From UBA9715 sp003452695 (lineage in GTDB: Bacteria > Actinomycetota > Coriobacteriia > Coriobacteriales > Eggerthellaceae): a stretch of DNA of 64,000 bases. The notes beneath the pieces were generated by a model that was given only the letters and a program-made list of their open reading frames with translations, searched no databases and was not told the origin of the DNA. Where the stretch lies: assembly GCA_946625225.1 (NCBI GenBank), contig CAMOTA010000001.1, positions 1-64,000 on the forward strand, in the 5' to 3' direction. Every line of letters begins with the position of its first letter. Position 1 is the stretch's first letter. Positions 1 to 8,930 of this stretch are shown piece after piece. A program made the position numbers and the translations under genes.

Positions 1-3000
1 GTGAGCGTGGTCACGGTGCCGTCCTTGGAGGTGCCGGACAGCGTGTAGCCCTCGGGCAGATCGCCCTCGGTCCAGGTGTACTCGATTTCCGCGCCGCCGG
101 CGTACTTGTCCAGGTCGTCGATCGTGGCCGTCCAGTTATTGCCCGCGTCCAGCGTGACCTCGCCGACCTTCGCCTCGCCCGCTTTCAGCTCGACGGCAAG
201 CGAAGCGGGCCGTATTCCATCCTGGTTACTGAAATCTTCCCATTTCTTTGTAACGGTGGCCGAAGTTTTCGCGATGGTATGCGAGTTGGTAAGCGTGGTC
301 ACCGTGCCATTGGCGGCATTGCCGGTAAGCGTGTAGCCGGCGGGCACTTGCTCTTCGCTCCAGGTATAGGCGATTTCTTCGCCGTTTTCATCGTATTTGG
401 GCAAATCGGAAACCGTGGCGCTCCAATCGTTGGCCGCATTAAGCGTGACCGTCGTGCCGTTGGAGAGCTTCACGGTAATGTCGTCGGGGCGCATGCCGTC
501 CTGGTCGTTCGCGTCGTTCCACTCTTTCACCACCGTGGCCTCGGTCGTTTCTATCTCGTACGAATTCGCGAAGGCCATGGCTTCAACGGTTTCGCCCGAT
601 GCCTTTTGAATGGTCTTGGTCGCAACGAGCTTTCCATCGCGTTCGGAAACAGAAACAGTCACATGATAGACCGTGCCGTCGTATTCGACGTTGTTCAGCG
701 TTCCGCCCGCTTCGGCCACCGTGTAGTAATGGATGCCTTCGGCGTCGTAGCTTATGCGATCGAACGTCACCGTGCTAGCGGCGCCATCGGCTGCGGAACC
801 GTTCTGCTTGCTGTCGGAATACGCGGCCTCGCCGGTAAGCGGGTTCCACGACGAGTCGGTCTCCACCAGAGTGAAGGTGAATTCTCCGGCCTGCATAGCG
901 CGACCGTTAAGCGTCTTGGTCGCTTCCAGGCTTGCAGACGTCGTGGACCCCTGCGAAGCATTGTCGAAGACGGGCCTGCCGTAGTACGGCTGCGTGCACG
1001 CTTCATCCAGATAATATTGGGGAGCGCCTGCATTATATATAGTAGTGTTTATGGAACCGTTGGTGTTGCGCTGTATAAGCTTGCTTACCGTAACCTTCGC
1101 ATAGTAGACCGTGGTGTCTGCATCGTAGGTGTTTCCCTGGTTGTCGGTGGTTCCCTGTGTTTCCTTCACGCGGAAGAAGTACTCCTGGTTATCGCCAAGC
1201 GACGTGAAGTTGTTCTGGTCGAATTTCACCGTTTCAAACGTGATGGCCGCACCGTCGTTGCCTACCTCGTCGACTACCCTCCACTCGCCGTTCTCCTTCT
1301 GGGCAAGCTCGAAGGTGAAGCCGTCGACCGTCGCGTTCTTGTTGCCGACGGTCTTCTTGGCCTCGAAGGTGACCTCGGTTCCCTTGCGCAGCTCTTCCAC
1401 CTTTTGGTACACGCTGTGCCATTCGCCCGAACCGATGGTTACGTTCTTGGCGACAAGCCAACCGGAAGACGTGCCGTTAACCTTCACGGTCGCCTGCGGC
1501 GCGAGCACGATACCTGTAATAGAACCGGCGATTTCCAAATCCGTGGCGTTGATGAAGTTCCAGACGATACTCTCGGGGACTTCGCCCGCATCCATGAAAT
1601 CGTCTTCGGGGTTCACCCGGCCCAGGAACGAGTCGGCGCCTTGGCCGTTGATGCCGTATTTCTGGATGACGCTGGCGTCGGCTGTTACGTTGAAGACGAC
1701 CCTCTGGCCCTCGTCGCGCTTGATCTGCAGATGGCTCGAACCCAGAATCCGGGCATAGTCCTCGTTGTTCACGGTTACATAGAACGTGCCTTCCCCGCGT
1801 CCTTGCAGGTCGAGCACGCAGCTGCCCTCGCCGCTCGCGTTGTAGTACAGGACGGCCGCGTTGTCTTCCTGCGCGGTAAATGCGGCTGACATGTTCCAAG
1901 CGTGCTGCAACATGCCGTTCACCACGCCCTGCAGCTCTTCCTTGGTCTGGCTCGTGTCTATCGAGGCTACGACGCTGTCGAGCGCCTTTACCTTGTCTGC
2001 ATCTTGCGCATTGGTGCGAACATAGGCGTTTTCGCCCTTAATCTTGAACTCGGTGTCGATTTCGGCGAGGATGAACGTCTGTTCCGCATGGTTGGTCAGG
2101 TCGTTGCCCGTCTGCGTGGCAGAATGGCCCCTCAGCGCCGCCACGTTCGTCTCCGCATCGCCGCTGGGAAGATCGAAGTTTTCGGTGACGATGCCGAAAT
2201 TAATCGCATCGCCCAGAATATCGTACAGGGAAAGCGCAGCGCCGGGCTCTTGCCTGGAAAACGTGATGGTGTACACGGCATCCGATTCGTGCAAGGCCTC
2301 ATCGTCAACGAGGATGTCCTTGGGCGTCACCGTTCCGGTGTTGTACGTTACGGCATAGCCTTTTACCGTGCCTCCCTCTGCAACCGTGCCACACATGCTT
2401 TCATTTTTGGCGATATTGCCCGCGTTGGCCGATGTCTTCGTGTTCACAATCTTCGCGGTAAGCGAAACCTCGTTGCCGGTGAACTTCTCGTTTTGCTTGA
2501 TGTCTCCATTGCCGTCGCGCCACTCGGTAGCATCGAAGCGAATCTTTCCATCACGCACGTCCGCTGTGGTCAGCTGCTTGATGAAGTACGTCGTTCCCGT
2601 GGTCTTGTGCTGCAGTTCCACCCGCAGCCAGTAGTTGTCGTCTGCGGATATGGCAGTGCTCGCATCGGGGTCGAATGCGATGTCGACGTACAGGTGCGTG
2701 CCGTTCCAGCGCTTCAGCTTGATAACGTTGGAATCGTCGTCGTTGTGCATGAACGTGAAGCCGCTTACGGTATCGTTGGGCTTCGCGTTGTTGTCCAGCT
2801 CGTGCACCTTCTTGTAGCTGGGATCTTCGGAATATACGCGCACGTTTCCTATTTCCTGCGTTTCGGGGTCGATTGCAACCGATGGACTCGCCCACGCTTC
2901 GTCGGAAGTCCTGAGGAACTGCTCGAACGACACCGTTGCGCTGGTCTTACCCGAAAGGTTTTCCAGCTGCTTCCTGTTCCAACCGAGCGGTTCCTTCGTT

Positions 3001-4619
3001 GCCTTGTTCACTACTTCGGCATATACGTAAAGGCTGTCCGAACCGTCGTAGCCGTAAGGCGTTGCGCCATCGTAGTCGTAGAAATCGACTACGGCATCGA
3101 ACCCGTAGCTTGGAACCACGCTGTAGACGGTCTTTTCCCACTGATTCTTCGACAAGGTAAGCGTTCCGGGCGAAGACAGCTTCCCGTTGCAGGTAAGGCG
3201 CCAATCGCCGTTGTTCAGGTTTTCCACCGTAACCGCATCCGGATCGGAGAAGGTAACTTCGTTCACCCCGCTCAGGGCCCAGCTCTGATCGATGCTTGCA
3301 AGAGCTTCGCTCAGGAGCACGCTTTGGCCCTCGGAAAGGCTGAATCGCCCGCCCCAGCTCTGGCCGACCGAAAGCTTGTAGCTAATGGCGAACAGCGAGA
3401 ACGTGTCGGTGGTAACCTCGATGGCGTTGTCTCCCTTGGCTGCGACATCCGACGTTCCCAGCGTTTCCACGACGATGTCGTTTGCCGATATGTTCGTGGC
3501 TTCGGCCGTCGTGTCGGCAGCGTCCTTGGCGGCATCGGTAAGCGGAAGGTGCGTCACTTCGACTGCAGCCGCATCGTCGGCCGCAAGCTCCTGGCTTATC
3601 TGCTGCTGCTTGAACTGGAACTCTACCTTCACAGCCCCCTCTTCGGGCTGAATCTCGATTTCCTTGCCCTGGTCGTCCACGACGATGAACGCCACGTCGT
3701 AGAGAAGCGTGTTGTCTGCGGTATGCGCAGTTTCGTCGTTTGCCGCATCCTTGTTCAGGGCATCCATATAGGCATCGTAGTTGTATCCGCCGGTAGTCGG
3801 CGTAACGCGCGTAACGCGCAACGTGGCGTTGTCGGGAATGGCGTCGGCCTTCGCCACCGTGGCGATTACCCTTACATCCGCATCTTCATATAGGTATTCG
3901 GTTTTCACCGCGGGAGCTTCCGCGGCGCCTGCTTCGGGCTGGCTCGGTTCCGCTGCCTCCCGCGATGCCGAAGGCGCGCTCGGCGTAGCTTCTTCGGCCG
4001 GGTTTGCGGCGCTCGCACTTGCGGCGCTTGCGCCAGATTCGGCGGCGGCCGCTGCGGAAGCGCTCGGCGCAGCTTCGCGGCTGTTCGCCTCCGCCGAAGC
4101 AGCGTCGGTTTCGGCCTGCGCCGCCGGTTCGGCAGTCGCGGCATCTTCGGCCGCGGGCTCTTCTTCCACCACGACCTCTTCGACAGTCGGGGCGGTTATG
4201 GCGCGCACGGCTATGCCGGTCGTGCCGGCAACCTCCGAAGCGGTCAGCTTGTACACGCCGCCCTTGGGGGACAGCTCCACCTCGGAACCGTTCACCACGG
4301 CCGTCACGGATTCAAGCTGGTATCCGCTATCGGCTGCGGCCGTGAATTCGAGTGCCGATTCGTTGGGCAGCGTCACCTTGGTCGCCGGACTGGCTATGAC
4401 CTGCCCCGCATACGTTATATAGGCGTGCTCGAACGTGAGGGGCACGTCCACGGAGGCCTGTGCGACCACCTTTTGCTCCACGTTCTTCACGTTGTCGGCT
4501 ATTGCCCGCGCCGACAAACCGGTGATGGGCACCTGCAGGAAAACGAGCGATAGCGCCGTAATCACCGCCACGATGTTACGAAGGGTCGCGTTCATCGGTT
4601 TGTACTTCGTCTTGTTCAT
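1..4619 (-). CDS. Giant Cna-B/pilin-type surface adhesin, C-terminus cut by window edge
   Basis: The reading frame stays open on the minus strand from an ATG at 4619 to the left edge, giving about 1539 codons. The N-terminus (MNKTKYKPMN, then a hydrophobic stretch to about residue 40) looks like a signal peptide. An Ala/Glu/Ser/Pro-rich, probably extended stretch covers about residues 150-230. A choice-of-anchor A-like segment (ending ...GEWH) lies near 1010-1060. Two Spy0128-type pilin isopeptide-like domains follow near 1080-1180 and 1230-1340, then at least two Cna-B-type repeats (ATVVKEW near 1353 and ATVTKKW near 1447), which normally form Lys-Asn/Asp isopeptide bonds. It lies 15 bp downstream of the membrane-anchored surface protein and sortase B gene, with a GGAAGGGGG ribosome site, so one operon is likely. 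The probable role is a wall-anchored adhesin or pilus-like shaft. The anchor signal is outside the window. Confidence 0.85.
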   Translation of the reverse strand, partial: MNKTKYKPMNATLRNIVAVITALSLVFLQVPITGLSARAIADNVKNVEQKVVAQASVDVPLTFEHAYITYAGQVIASPATKVTLPNESALEFTAAADSGYQLESVTAVVNGSEVELSPKGGVYKLTASEVAGTTGIAVRAITAPTVEEVVVEEEPAAEDAATAEPAAQAETDAASAEANSREAAPSASAAAAAESGASAASASAANPAEEATPSAPSASREAAEPSQPEAGAAEAPAVKTEYLYEDADVRVIATVAKADAIPDNATLRVTRVTPTTGGYNYDAYMDALNKDAANDETAHTADNTLLYDVAFIVVDDQGKEIEIQPEEGAVKVEFQFKQQQISQELAADDAAAVEVTHLPLTDAAKDAADTTAEATNISANDIVVETLGTSDVAAKGDNAIEVTTDTFSLFAISYKLSVGQSWGGRFSLSEGQSVLLSEALASIDQSWALSGVNEVTFSDPDAVTVENLNNGDWRLTCNGKLSSPGTLTLSKNQWEKTVYSVVPSYGFDAVVDFYDYDGATPYGYDGSDSLYVYAEVVNKATKEPLGWNRKQLENLSGKTSATVSFEQFLRTSDEAWASPSVAIDPETQEIGNVRVYSEDPSYKKVHELDNNAKPNDTVSGFTFMHNDDDSNVIKLKRWNGTHLYVDIAFDPDASTAISADDNYWLRVELQHKTTGTTYFIKQLTTADVRDGKIRFDATEWRDGNGDIKQNEKFTGNEVSLTAKIVNTKTSANAGNIAKNESMCGTVAEGGTVKGYAVTYNTGTVTPKDILVDDEALHESDAVYTITFSRQEPGAALSLYDILGDAINFGIVTENFDLPSGDAETNVAALRGHSATQTGNDLTNHAEQTFILAEIDTEFKIKGENAYVRTNAQDADKVKALDSVVASIDTSQTKEELQGVVNGMLQHAWNMSAAFTAQEDNAAVLYYNASGEGSCVLDLQGRGEGTFYVTVNNEDYARILGSSHLQIKRDEGQRVVFNVTADASVIQKYGINGQGADSFLGRVNPEDDFMDAGEVPESIVWNFINATDLEIAGSITGIVLAPQATVKVNGTSSGWLVAKNVTIGSGEWHSVYQKVEELRKGTEVTFEAKKTVGNKNATVDGFTFELAQKENGEWRVVDEVGNDGAAITFETVKFDQNNFTSLGDNQEYFFRVKETQGTTDNQGNTYDADTTVYYAKVTVSKLIQRNTNGSINTTIYNAGAPQYYLDEACTQPYYGRPVFDNASQGSTTSASLEATKTLNGRAMQAGEFTFTLVETDSSWNPLTGEAAYSDSKQNGSAADGAASTVTFDRISYDAEGIHYYTVAEAGGTLNNVEYDGTVYHVTVSVSERDGKLVATKTIQKASGETVEAMAFANSYEIETTEATVVKEWNDANDQDGMRPDDITVKLSNGTTVTLNAANDWSATVSDLPKYDENGEEIAYTWSEEQVPAGYTLTGNAANGTVTTLTNSHTIAKTSATVTKKWEDFSNQDGIRPASLAVELKAGEAKVGEVTLDAGNNWTATIDDLDKYAGGAEIEYTWTEGDLPEGYTLSGTSKDGTVTTL

Positions 4620-4634
4620 CGCCGTTCCCCCTTC

Positions 4635-6686
4635 CTATGCTTCGTACGTATCGTTGTTCTTGCGACGGCGAATTGCCATCAGCACCGCCACGGCGGCGAT
4701 GATGACCACCACTGCGATGGCCGCGGGAATCATCCACCCGGACATCTGCATGAACGAGGAAGCGGCCGAGCTCGTGCCGCCCCGGTCGAAGCCAGAGGCC
4801 AACGGCGTCTCGCTATCCTCGATTCGCTCGGTATTCGAATCCACGCCGCTTTCGTTGGTCAGCGTGGCATTGCCGCCTTCACCTTCGAGCGCGTTGTAGG
4901 TGCGCCCGTCGTTCAGCTGCAGCGCCTGGGCGCCTTCCGCACCCGCCGCAGCAGCATCGCCCGCCGCAGCCGTTGCCTCGGCGGGAATAACCACGACTTC
5001 GTTCGTCGTCGTGGTGGTAGTGGTTCCCGGCTCGCCGGCGGGTGCCGGCTCGCCATCGACCATGACGACGCGAATCTTGCTGATTACGTTTTCGTTCGAC
5101 AGGGTGTCGTTTTCGTCGCGGTAGTACACCGTGTACGATTCGATGCCCGAGTAGTAGCTATGGCGGATGGAAGCTTCCTGTCCCGCCAAGCGCACGTAGT
5201 TCACGCCTTCGGCGCTGAAGGTTTCGGGCGTGTCTATGACGACGCGTGCATTCGAGTCGGGGTCGGTGGTATAGGCGTGCGATTCCACAGTCGCACCGGT
5301 GATGAAGTTCACGTAGTTAACGGTGACGTCGCGCGCGCCCGGGGCGGTATAGCCCTCGGGCGTGTAGTACACATCGACGATTGGCACTTCGCCGCTGCGA
5401 TGCGTATAGGCGTAATCTTGCGGATCGCCCACCAGGTAGTAGGTAGTGCCGTTGGCCTCGTACTGCTCGGGCGGGACCACGGTGGGATTCTGCTCGCTGG
5501 CCGTGCCGTAGGCGGTGCCCAGCTTGCGGTCCTTATCTCCGATGGACTTGCTGCCGTCCACCATGTTGAAGGCCACCGACACCTCGTTCGCATCGAGCGG
5601 CTGGGCCGTGTATCCCACCTGCACGGTGCGGGCGCGGTTGTGCACGCCGTCGTTGGCCGCGCTCAGGCGAATGGTCTGCGAGCCGTCTATCTTGTAGGTG
5701 ACGACCGCGCTTTGGCCGTTCACCGTCTCCGTCTTATATATAGTAGCGGGAGCGGTGTACAGGAACTCGCCGGTCACGTCCACCGAATCGGTTGCGATTA
5801 CCTTGCCCTGCGCATCCACCATCTGGATGGTGGCCACGTAGTAGCCGGCAAGCGCCTGGGTTGCCGCGGACATCTGCGAGCAGTAGATGCTGAACGAAGT
5901 GCGTCCGGGGTTTTCCGCGACGACGGAATTCTTGAAGAACACCGTGCGGTACACATCGCCGTTGTCCGCCACGACGACCGATGGCACGTTCACCGTGCGC
6001 TGCTCCCCGTAGGCCAAGCCGGGAATCGTGGTCGTGGCCACGGTTGCGCCCGTCGCGTCGTAGTACTTCAAAACGCCGTCGACGGTGGTAGCCTCGTCGT
6101 ATTCATCGTAGGCGAAGTGAAGGGCGGGGCTGGAGCCCTCTACACGGTTGACCAACCGGTAGGTGCGCCCTTGGTCGTACACGGTCTCGGGCGGGTCGAA
6201 CTCGCGCGCCTGCGCTTCGTCGGCATTAACCGTGCGCGTGCCGATAAGCTTCGATGCTCCGCCGGGCAGGTCTGCATACACGCCGTAGATGGCGCCGGTG
6301 TAGAGCAGGCTCGAACCCGCACGGTCGGCATATGCTTCCACGACGTAGCTGCCATCGAGCGCATCCAGGTTCAGGTCGGCGATGTCCAAGGTGGCAACGC
6401 CGGCCCACTCGGACGCATCACCGGCTTCGGCATCTTTGCCCACGGTGTAGGGAAGGTTCTTGGCAAGCGTGGCGCGGCCGCTGCTCACGGAAAGGAAAAC
6501 CGTTTCCCCGGCGGCGCCGTCCACGTCGAGCACGTCTATTTGGCCCGACTCCAGACTGGTTCCTCCCCCGTGGAAATCCGCTCCGTGCACTGTGGCTGCG
6601 AAGGCGGTTCCCGCCAACGCGAACGAGCACAGCGCCGTCGCGCACGCCATCGCAAAGGCGCGTTTCACGACATTGCCTGTATTCAT
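4635..6686 (-). CDS. Membrane-anchored surface protein with MucBP-like repeats
   Basis: A 683-residue secreted protein. I chose the ATG at 6686 over the one at 6695 because the GAGGGAG ribosome site touches the upstream ATG but sits 9 nt from this one. Residues 1-31 form a signal peptide ending AFA. The middle is beta-rich without a firm family match. Two MucBP-like segments (about 380-540, with VTVNYVNFITG and YTVYYRD) suggest extracellular binding. A Thr-rich linker and an Ala/Gly-rich stretch precede a transmembrane helix and a basic RRRKNN tail. No LPXTG is present; instead IEDSETPLASG lies about 20 residues before the helix and could be a non-canonical sorting signal. Its place between sortase B and the Cna-B adhesin suggests a pilin-like or adhesin partner. 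The exact function is unknown. Confidence 0.8.
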   Translation of the reverse strand: MNTGNVVKRAFAMACATALCSFALAGTAFAATVHGADFHGGGTSLESGQIDVLDVDGAAGETVFLSVSSGRATLAKNLPYTVGKDAEAGDASEWAGVATLDIADLNLDALDGSYVVEAYADRAGSSLLYTGAIYGVYADLPGGASKLIGTRTVNADEAQAREFDPPETVYDQGRTYRLVNRVEGSSPALHFAYDEYDEATTVDGVLKYYDATGATVATTTIPGLAYGEQRTVNVPSVVVADNGDVYRTVFFKNSVVAENPGRTSFSIYCSQMSAATQALAGYYVATIQMVDAQGKVIATDSVDVTGEFLYTAPATIYKTETVNGQSAVVTYKIDGSQTIRLSAANDGVHNRARTVQVGYTAQPLDANEVSVAFNMVDGSKSIGDKDRKLGTAYGTASEQNPTVVPPEQYEANGTTYYLVGDPQDYAYTHRSGEVPIVDVYYTPEGYTAPGARDVTVNYVNFITGATVESHAYTTDPDSNARVVIDTPETFSAEGVNYVRLAGQEASIRHSYYSGIESYTVYYRDENDTLSNENVISKIRVVMVDGEPAPAGEPGTTTTTTTNEVVVIPAEATAAAGDAAAAGAEGAQALQLNDGRTYNALEGEGGNATLTNESGVDSNTERIEDSETPLASGFDRGGTSSAASSFMQMSGWMIPAAIAVVVIIAAVAVLMAIRRRKNNDTYEA

Positions 6687-6728
6687 GTCCACCATCTCCC
6701 TCGGGTTGCCCTCTCAGCTGCCCGTGTC

Positions 6729-7457
6729 CTACATCCTCTTCGCGCTTATGACCAAACGGTCGGTGCTCGAGCACGTGCTGAGCGTTACGATATGGTCCGA
6801 TCCGGACGCCGACACGCCCGTGTCGTACATCGAGTTCTGCTTCAACTGCGATACGAACCCGCTGAACACCTGGGTGTTCACGAATCCCATCTGGTAGATA
6901 TCGTCTTCTTGGTCCACGATGTTCACGGCAAAGATCTTGTAGCGATAAGAAGCCTTGGGCGTGTACAGGTAAAACGAGCCCGACCCGTGGTTGTAGAAGT
7001 CCGCGCTCGTGTAGTTGTCCAGCTGGCCGAACATGCTTTCATCCAGCATGTTGTGCCCATACACGATGGCGTACAGGTCGTTGTCGAGCGATTTCGTGCG
7101 CGCATCCAGGAAAATGCTGCCATCGATGTTTGCCGCGCCGCTGGGATCGTAGTGCAGGTAATGGTCATTGTCCTGGCCCTGCACGACGAGATAGCTGATG
7201 TCCACGTCGTCCATCTTCAACCACGCCACGGCATCGGGGTACGTTGCGCGCAGGCTTTCGAAATCGATGGGGCAAGGCTCCCCCGCGTAATCGCCGTTAA
7301 CGTCTGCGGCATAGGCCACGTCGGCATCGCGGTAGATCTGCTGGGCCTGGTTGTATCCCACGAGCTTGAAAACGAGCCACGCGGCGCCCAGCACGACCAG
7401 GGCTACCAACACAGCCTGAACGATGCTAATCGCCCTCTTCTTTTCCCGCGTCCTCAT
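6729..7457 (-). CDS. srtB: Class B sortase
   Basis: A 242-residue transpeptidase that should cleave a C-terminal sorting signal and join surface proteins to the wall or to each other. Residues 10-33 form an N-terminal membrane anchor. The catalytic triad is visible: His135 in YGHNM, Cys229 in TLSTC and Arg234 in TDRLVI. The spacing and the insertion before TLSTC fit class B. It is the first gene of a minus-strand operon, followed after 42 bp by the MucBP-like protein and then the Cna-B adhesin, its likely substrates. Class B sortases can serve haem-uptake proteins or pili. The Cna-B/pilin-type neighbours favour pilus or adhesin assembly here; this is inference. Confidence 0.93.
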   Translation of the reverse strand: MRTREKKRAISIVQAVLVALVVLGAAWLVFKLVGYNQAQQIYRDADVAYAADVNGDYAGEPCPIDFESLRATYPDAVAWLKMDDVDISYLVVQGQDNDHYLHYDPSGAANIDGSIFLDARTKSLDNDLYAIVYGHNMLDESMFGQLDNYTSADFYNHGSGSFYLYTPKASYRYKIFAVNIVDQEDDIYQMGFVNTQVFSGFVSQLKQNSMYDTGVSASGSDHIVTLSTCSSTDRLVISAKRM

Positions 7458-7593
7458 CGTCTTCTCGCTTTGCGCATAGTCGACCCAGCGTATAGTTTAC
7501 GTTCACGGTGCAAGTATAGTACTTTCAAAATGTTTCCGCAGGCCGCCCCGCAAGTGTCGACCCATATCAGTGCGGTTTTTAGTCAATGTTTAT

Positions 7594-7614
7594 GGCCGAA
7601 TTTCGGCCTTTTTT
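7594..7614 (+). terminator. Terminator-like hairpin without an upstream gene
   Basis: GGCCGAA-T-TTCGGCC followed by six T residues, a compact rho-independent-like hairpin reading on the plus strand. No plus-strand gene lies upstream, since srtB is transcribed away from it. It may end an antisense or small RNA, act as an attenuator, or be chance. Confidence 0.4.
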
Positions 7615-7849
7615 CGCATGCCTTGTCGCTTTCGACGAAACAAACGCGTTTAACCCTGGTTATTCTAGGTTTGATACATACCATATCTTGTGTTTTTCTT
7701 CATTTGAAAGGCATAAGTGCAGCTCAGTGCAATATTTTGGGCCAAATGTCCCAAAATCAGGTTCAGGCGCGAGAATGGGCGTTTTTTACCCTCGGGCGCT
7801 GCGTTACACGCGTCTCACAGAGATAGGCTCGGCGTGTGCGGCGCTGGTG

Positions 7850-7855
7850 TATCAT
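7850..7855 (+). promoter_or_regulatory. Candidate -10 box placing the start site at the ATG
   Basis: TATCAT ends 9 nt before the ATG at 7865 and no Shine-Dalgarno sequence precedes that ATG. The spacing fits a leaderless mRNA, a common arrangement in Actinobacteria. No good -35 box is visible, so this is a weak call. Confidence 0.35.
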
Positions 7856-7864
7856 GAAACCGTT

Positions 7865-8800
7865 ATGATGCGCCGGAGAAACGAAGCAAACAGGGTTGGG
7901 GCGATTGCTTTGGCAATCATGGCCTTGTGCGCCGTGGCGCTTCTTGCGTCGTGCGGCGGATCGGGCGGATCGGGCGCGGGCGGGGGACAGGACTCTGCGA
8001 CGGGCGCCGCCTTCACGCAACCCGCAGGGGTGGCAATGCCCGAAGTGCCCGCGGAAGGCCCCGCTATCGATGCCAGCCGCGCGGCGGACGGCTACGTCGT
8101 CGCGCGGTCGTCCAGCGCAAGCCGCCTGAAATTCCAAGTTTCGAAGGGCGAAATGGTGTACAACTACGACCTGCCCAACGACGGCACGCCCACGGTGTTT
8201 CCGTTGAACATGGAAAACGGCGCCTATGTGTTTCGCATTATGAAGAACACCGAGGGCAACAACTACGTCGAAATCGAACGCCTCGAGCAGGACGTGGCGC
8301 TGTCCAGCGAATTCGCGCCCTTCGTGATACCCAACCAGTTTTGCAGCTATAACCAGGAAAGCGCCTGCGTGGCGAAGGCGCGCGAGCTGACGGCAAATGC
8401 CGAAAACCAGGGCGAAGCCGTGCGCAGCATCTGCAAGTACATAATGGACAACATAAGCTACGATACCGGCAAGGCCCAGCAGCTGAAGACGCTTACGGGC
8501 TATATCCCCAATCCGGACGAGACGCTGGCCAGTCAGACGGGCGTGTGCTTCGACTATGCATCGCTCGGCGCGGCCATGCTGCGCAGCCTCGGGCTGCCCA
8601 CGAAAATCATCACCGGCTACGTGGCGCCGGGCGACCTGTACCATGCATGGATCATGGTGTATGTGGATGGCTCGTGGCAGACGGGCGAGTTCTCCGTGAA
8701 CCCGGATTCGTGGTCGCGGGTCGACCTGACCTTCGCCGCTTCGGGCAGCACCGAATTCACCGGCGACGGCACGAGTTACACCGAGCGCTACGTGTACTAG
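7865..8800 (+). CDS. Transglutaminase-like lipoprotein
   Basis: A 311-residue exported lipoprotein. The start ATG at 7865 is followed by basic residues, a hydrophobic helix and the lipobox LASC, with Gly/Ser-rich residues after the Cys. The C-terminal half carries a transglutaminase/protease core: the nucleophile in TGVCFDYASL, the His in YHAW and a later Asp in NPDSW or VDLTF. Such domains act as cysteine proteases, peptide cross-linkers or binding folds on the cell surface, so the reaction is not defined. The open frame extends upstream of 7865, but the lipoprotein signal fixes the start. It is divergent from the sortase operon and may belong to the same surface programme. Confidence 0.85.
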   Translation: MMRRRNEANRVGAIALAIMALCAVALLASCGGSGGSGAGGGQDSATGAAFTQPAGVAMPEVPAEGPAIDASRAADGYVVARSSSASRLKFQVSKGEMVYNYDLPNDGTPTVFPLNMENGAYVFRIMKNTEGNNYVEIERLEQDVALSSEFAPFVIPNQFCSYNQESACVAKARELTANAENQGEAVRSICKYIMDNISYDTGKAQQLKTLTGYIPNPDETLASQTGVCFDYASLGAAMLRSLGLPTKIITGYVAPGDLYHAWIMVYVDGSWQTGEFSVNPDSWSRVDLTFAASGSTEFTGDGTSYTERYVY

Positions 8801-8930
8801 ACGTTTCTCTACCCGTCGGGAAGCGATTCGGAAGAACGGTTATCCCGACTCGTTGCAGGCCATGCTCTGGCGATACGCCGCCTTGGAAGCGGTGTGTCGC
8901 CCTGCCGCAAACCCGGGCCCTGTTCGGGCG

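Larger units (their letters stand above)
7458..7864. other. Divergent intergenic region between srtB and the lipoprotein gene
   Basis: About 400 bp without a convincing gene. It must hold the promoter of the srtB operon (minus) and of the lipoprotein gene (plus). Visible elements are an AT-rich stretch, a hairpin followed by six T at 7594-7614 and a TATCAT box at 7850-7855. No clear -35/-10 pair could be assigned to srtB. Confidence 0.6.

Noticed and set aside
279..3893. Two long plus-strand open frames opposite the giant adhesin
   Set aside because: They are antisense to a continuous minus-strand frame with signal peptide, pilin-like and Cna-B domains and a good ribosome site. Their translations are rich in Arg/Val/His without domains.
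5160..7826. An 888-codon plus-strand frame covering the surface protein and sortase genes
   Set aside because: It is a shadow of the minus-strand sortase and surface protein genes, favoured by high GC and few stops.
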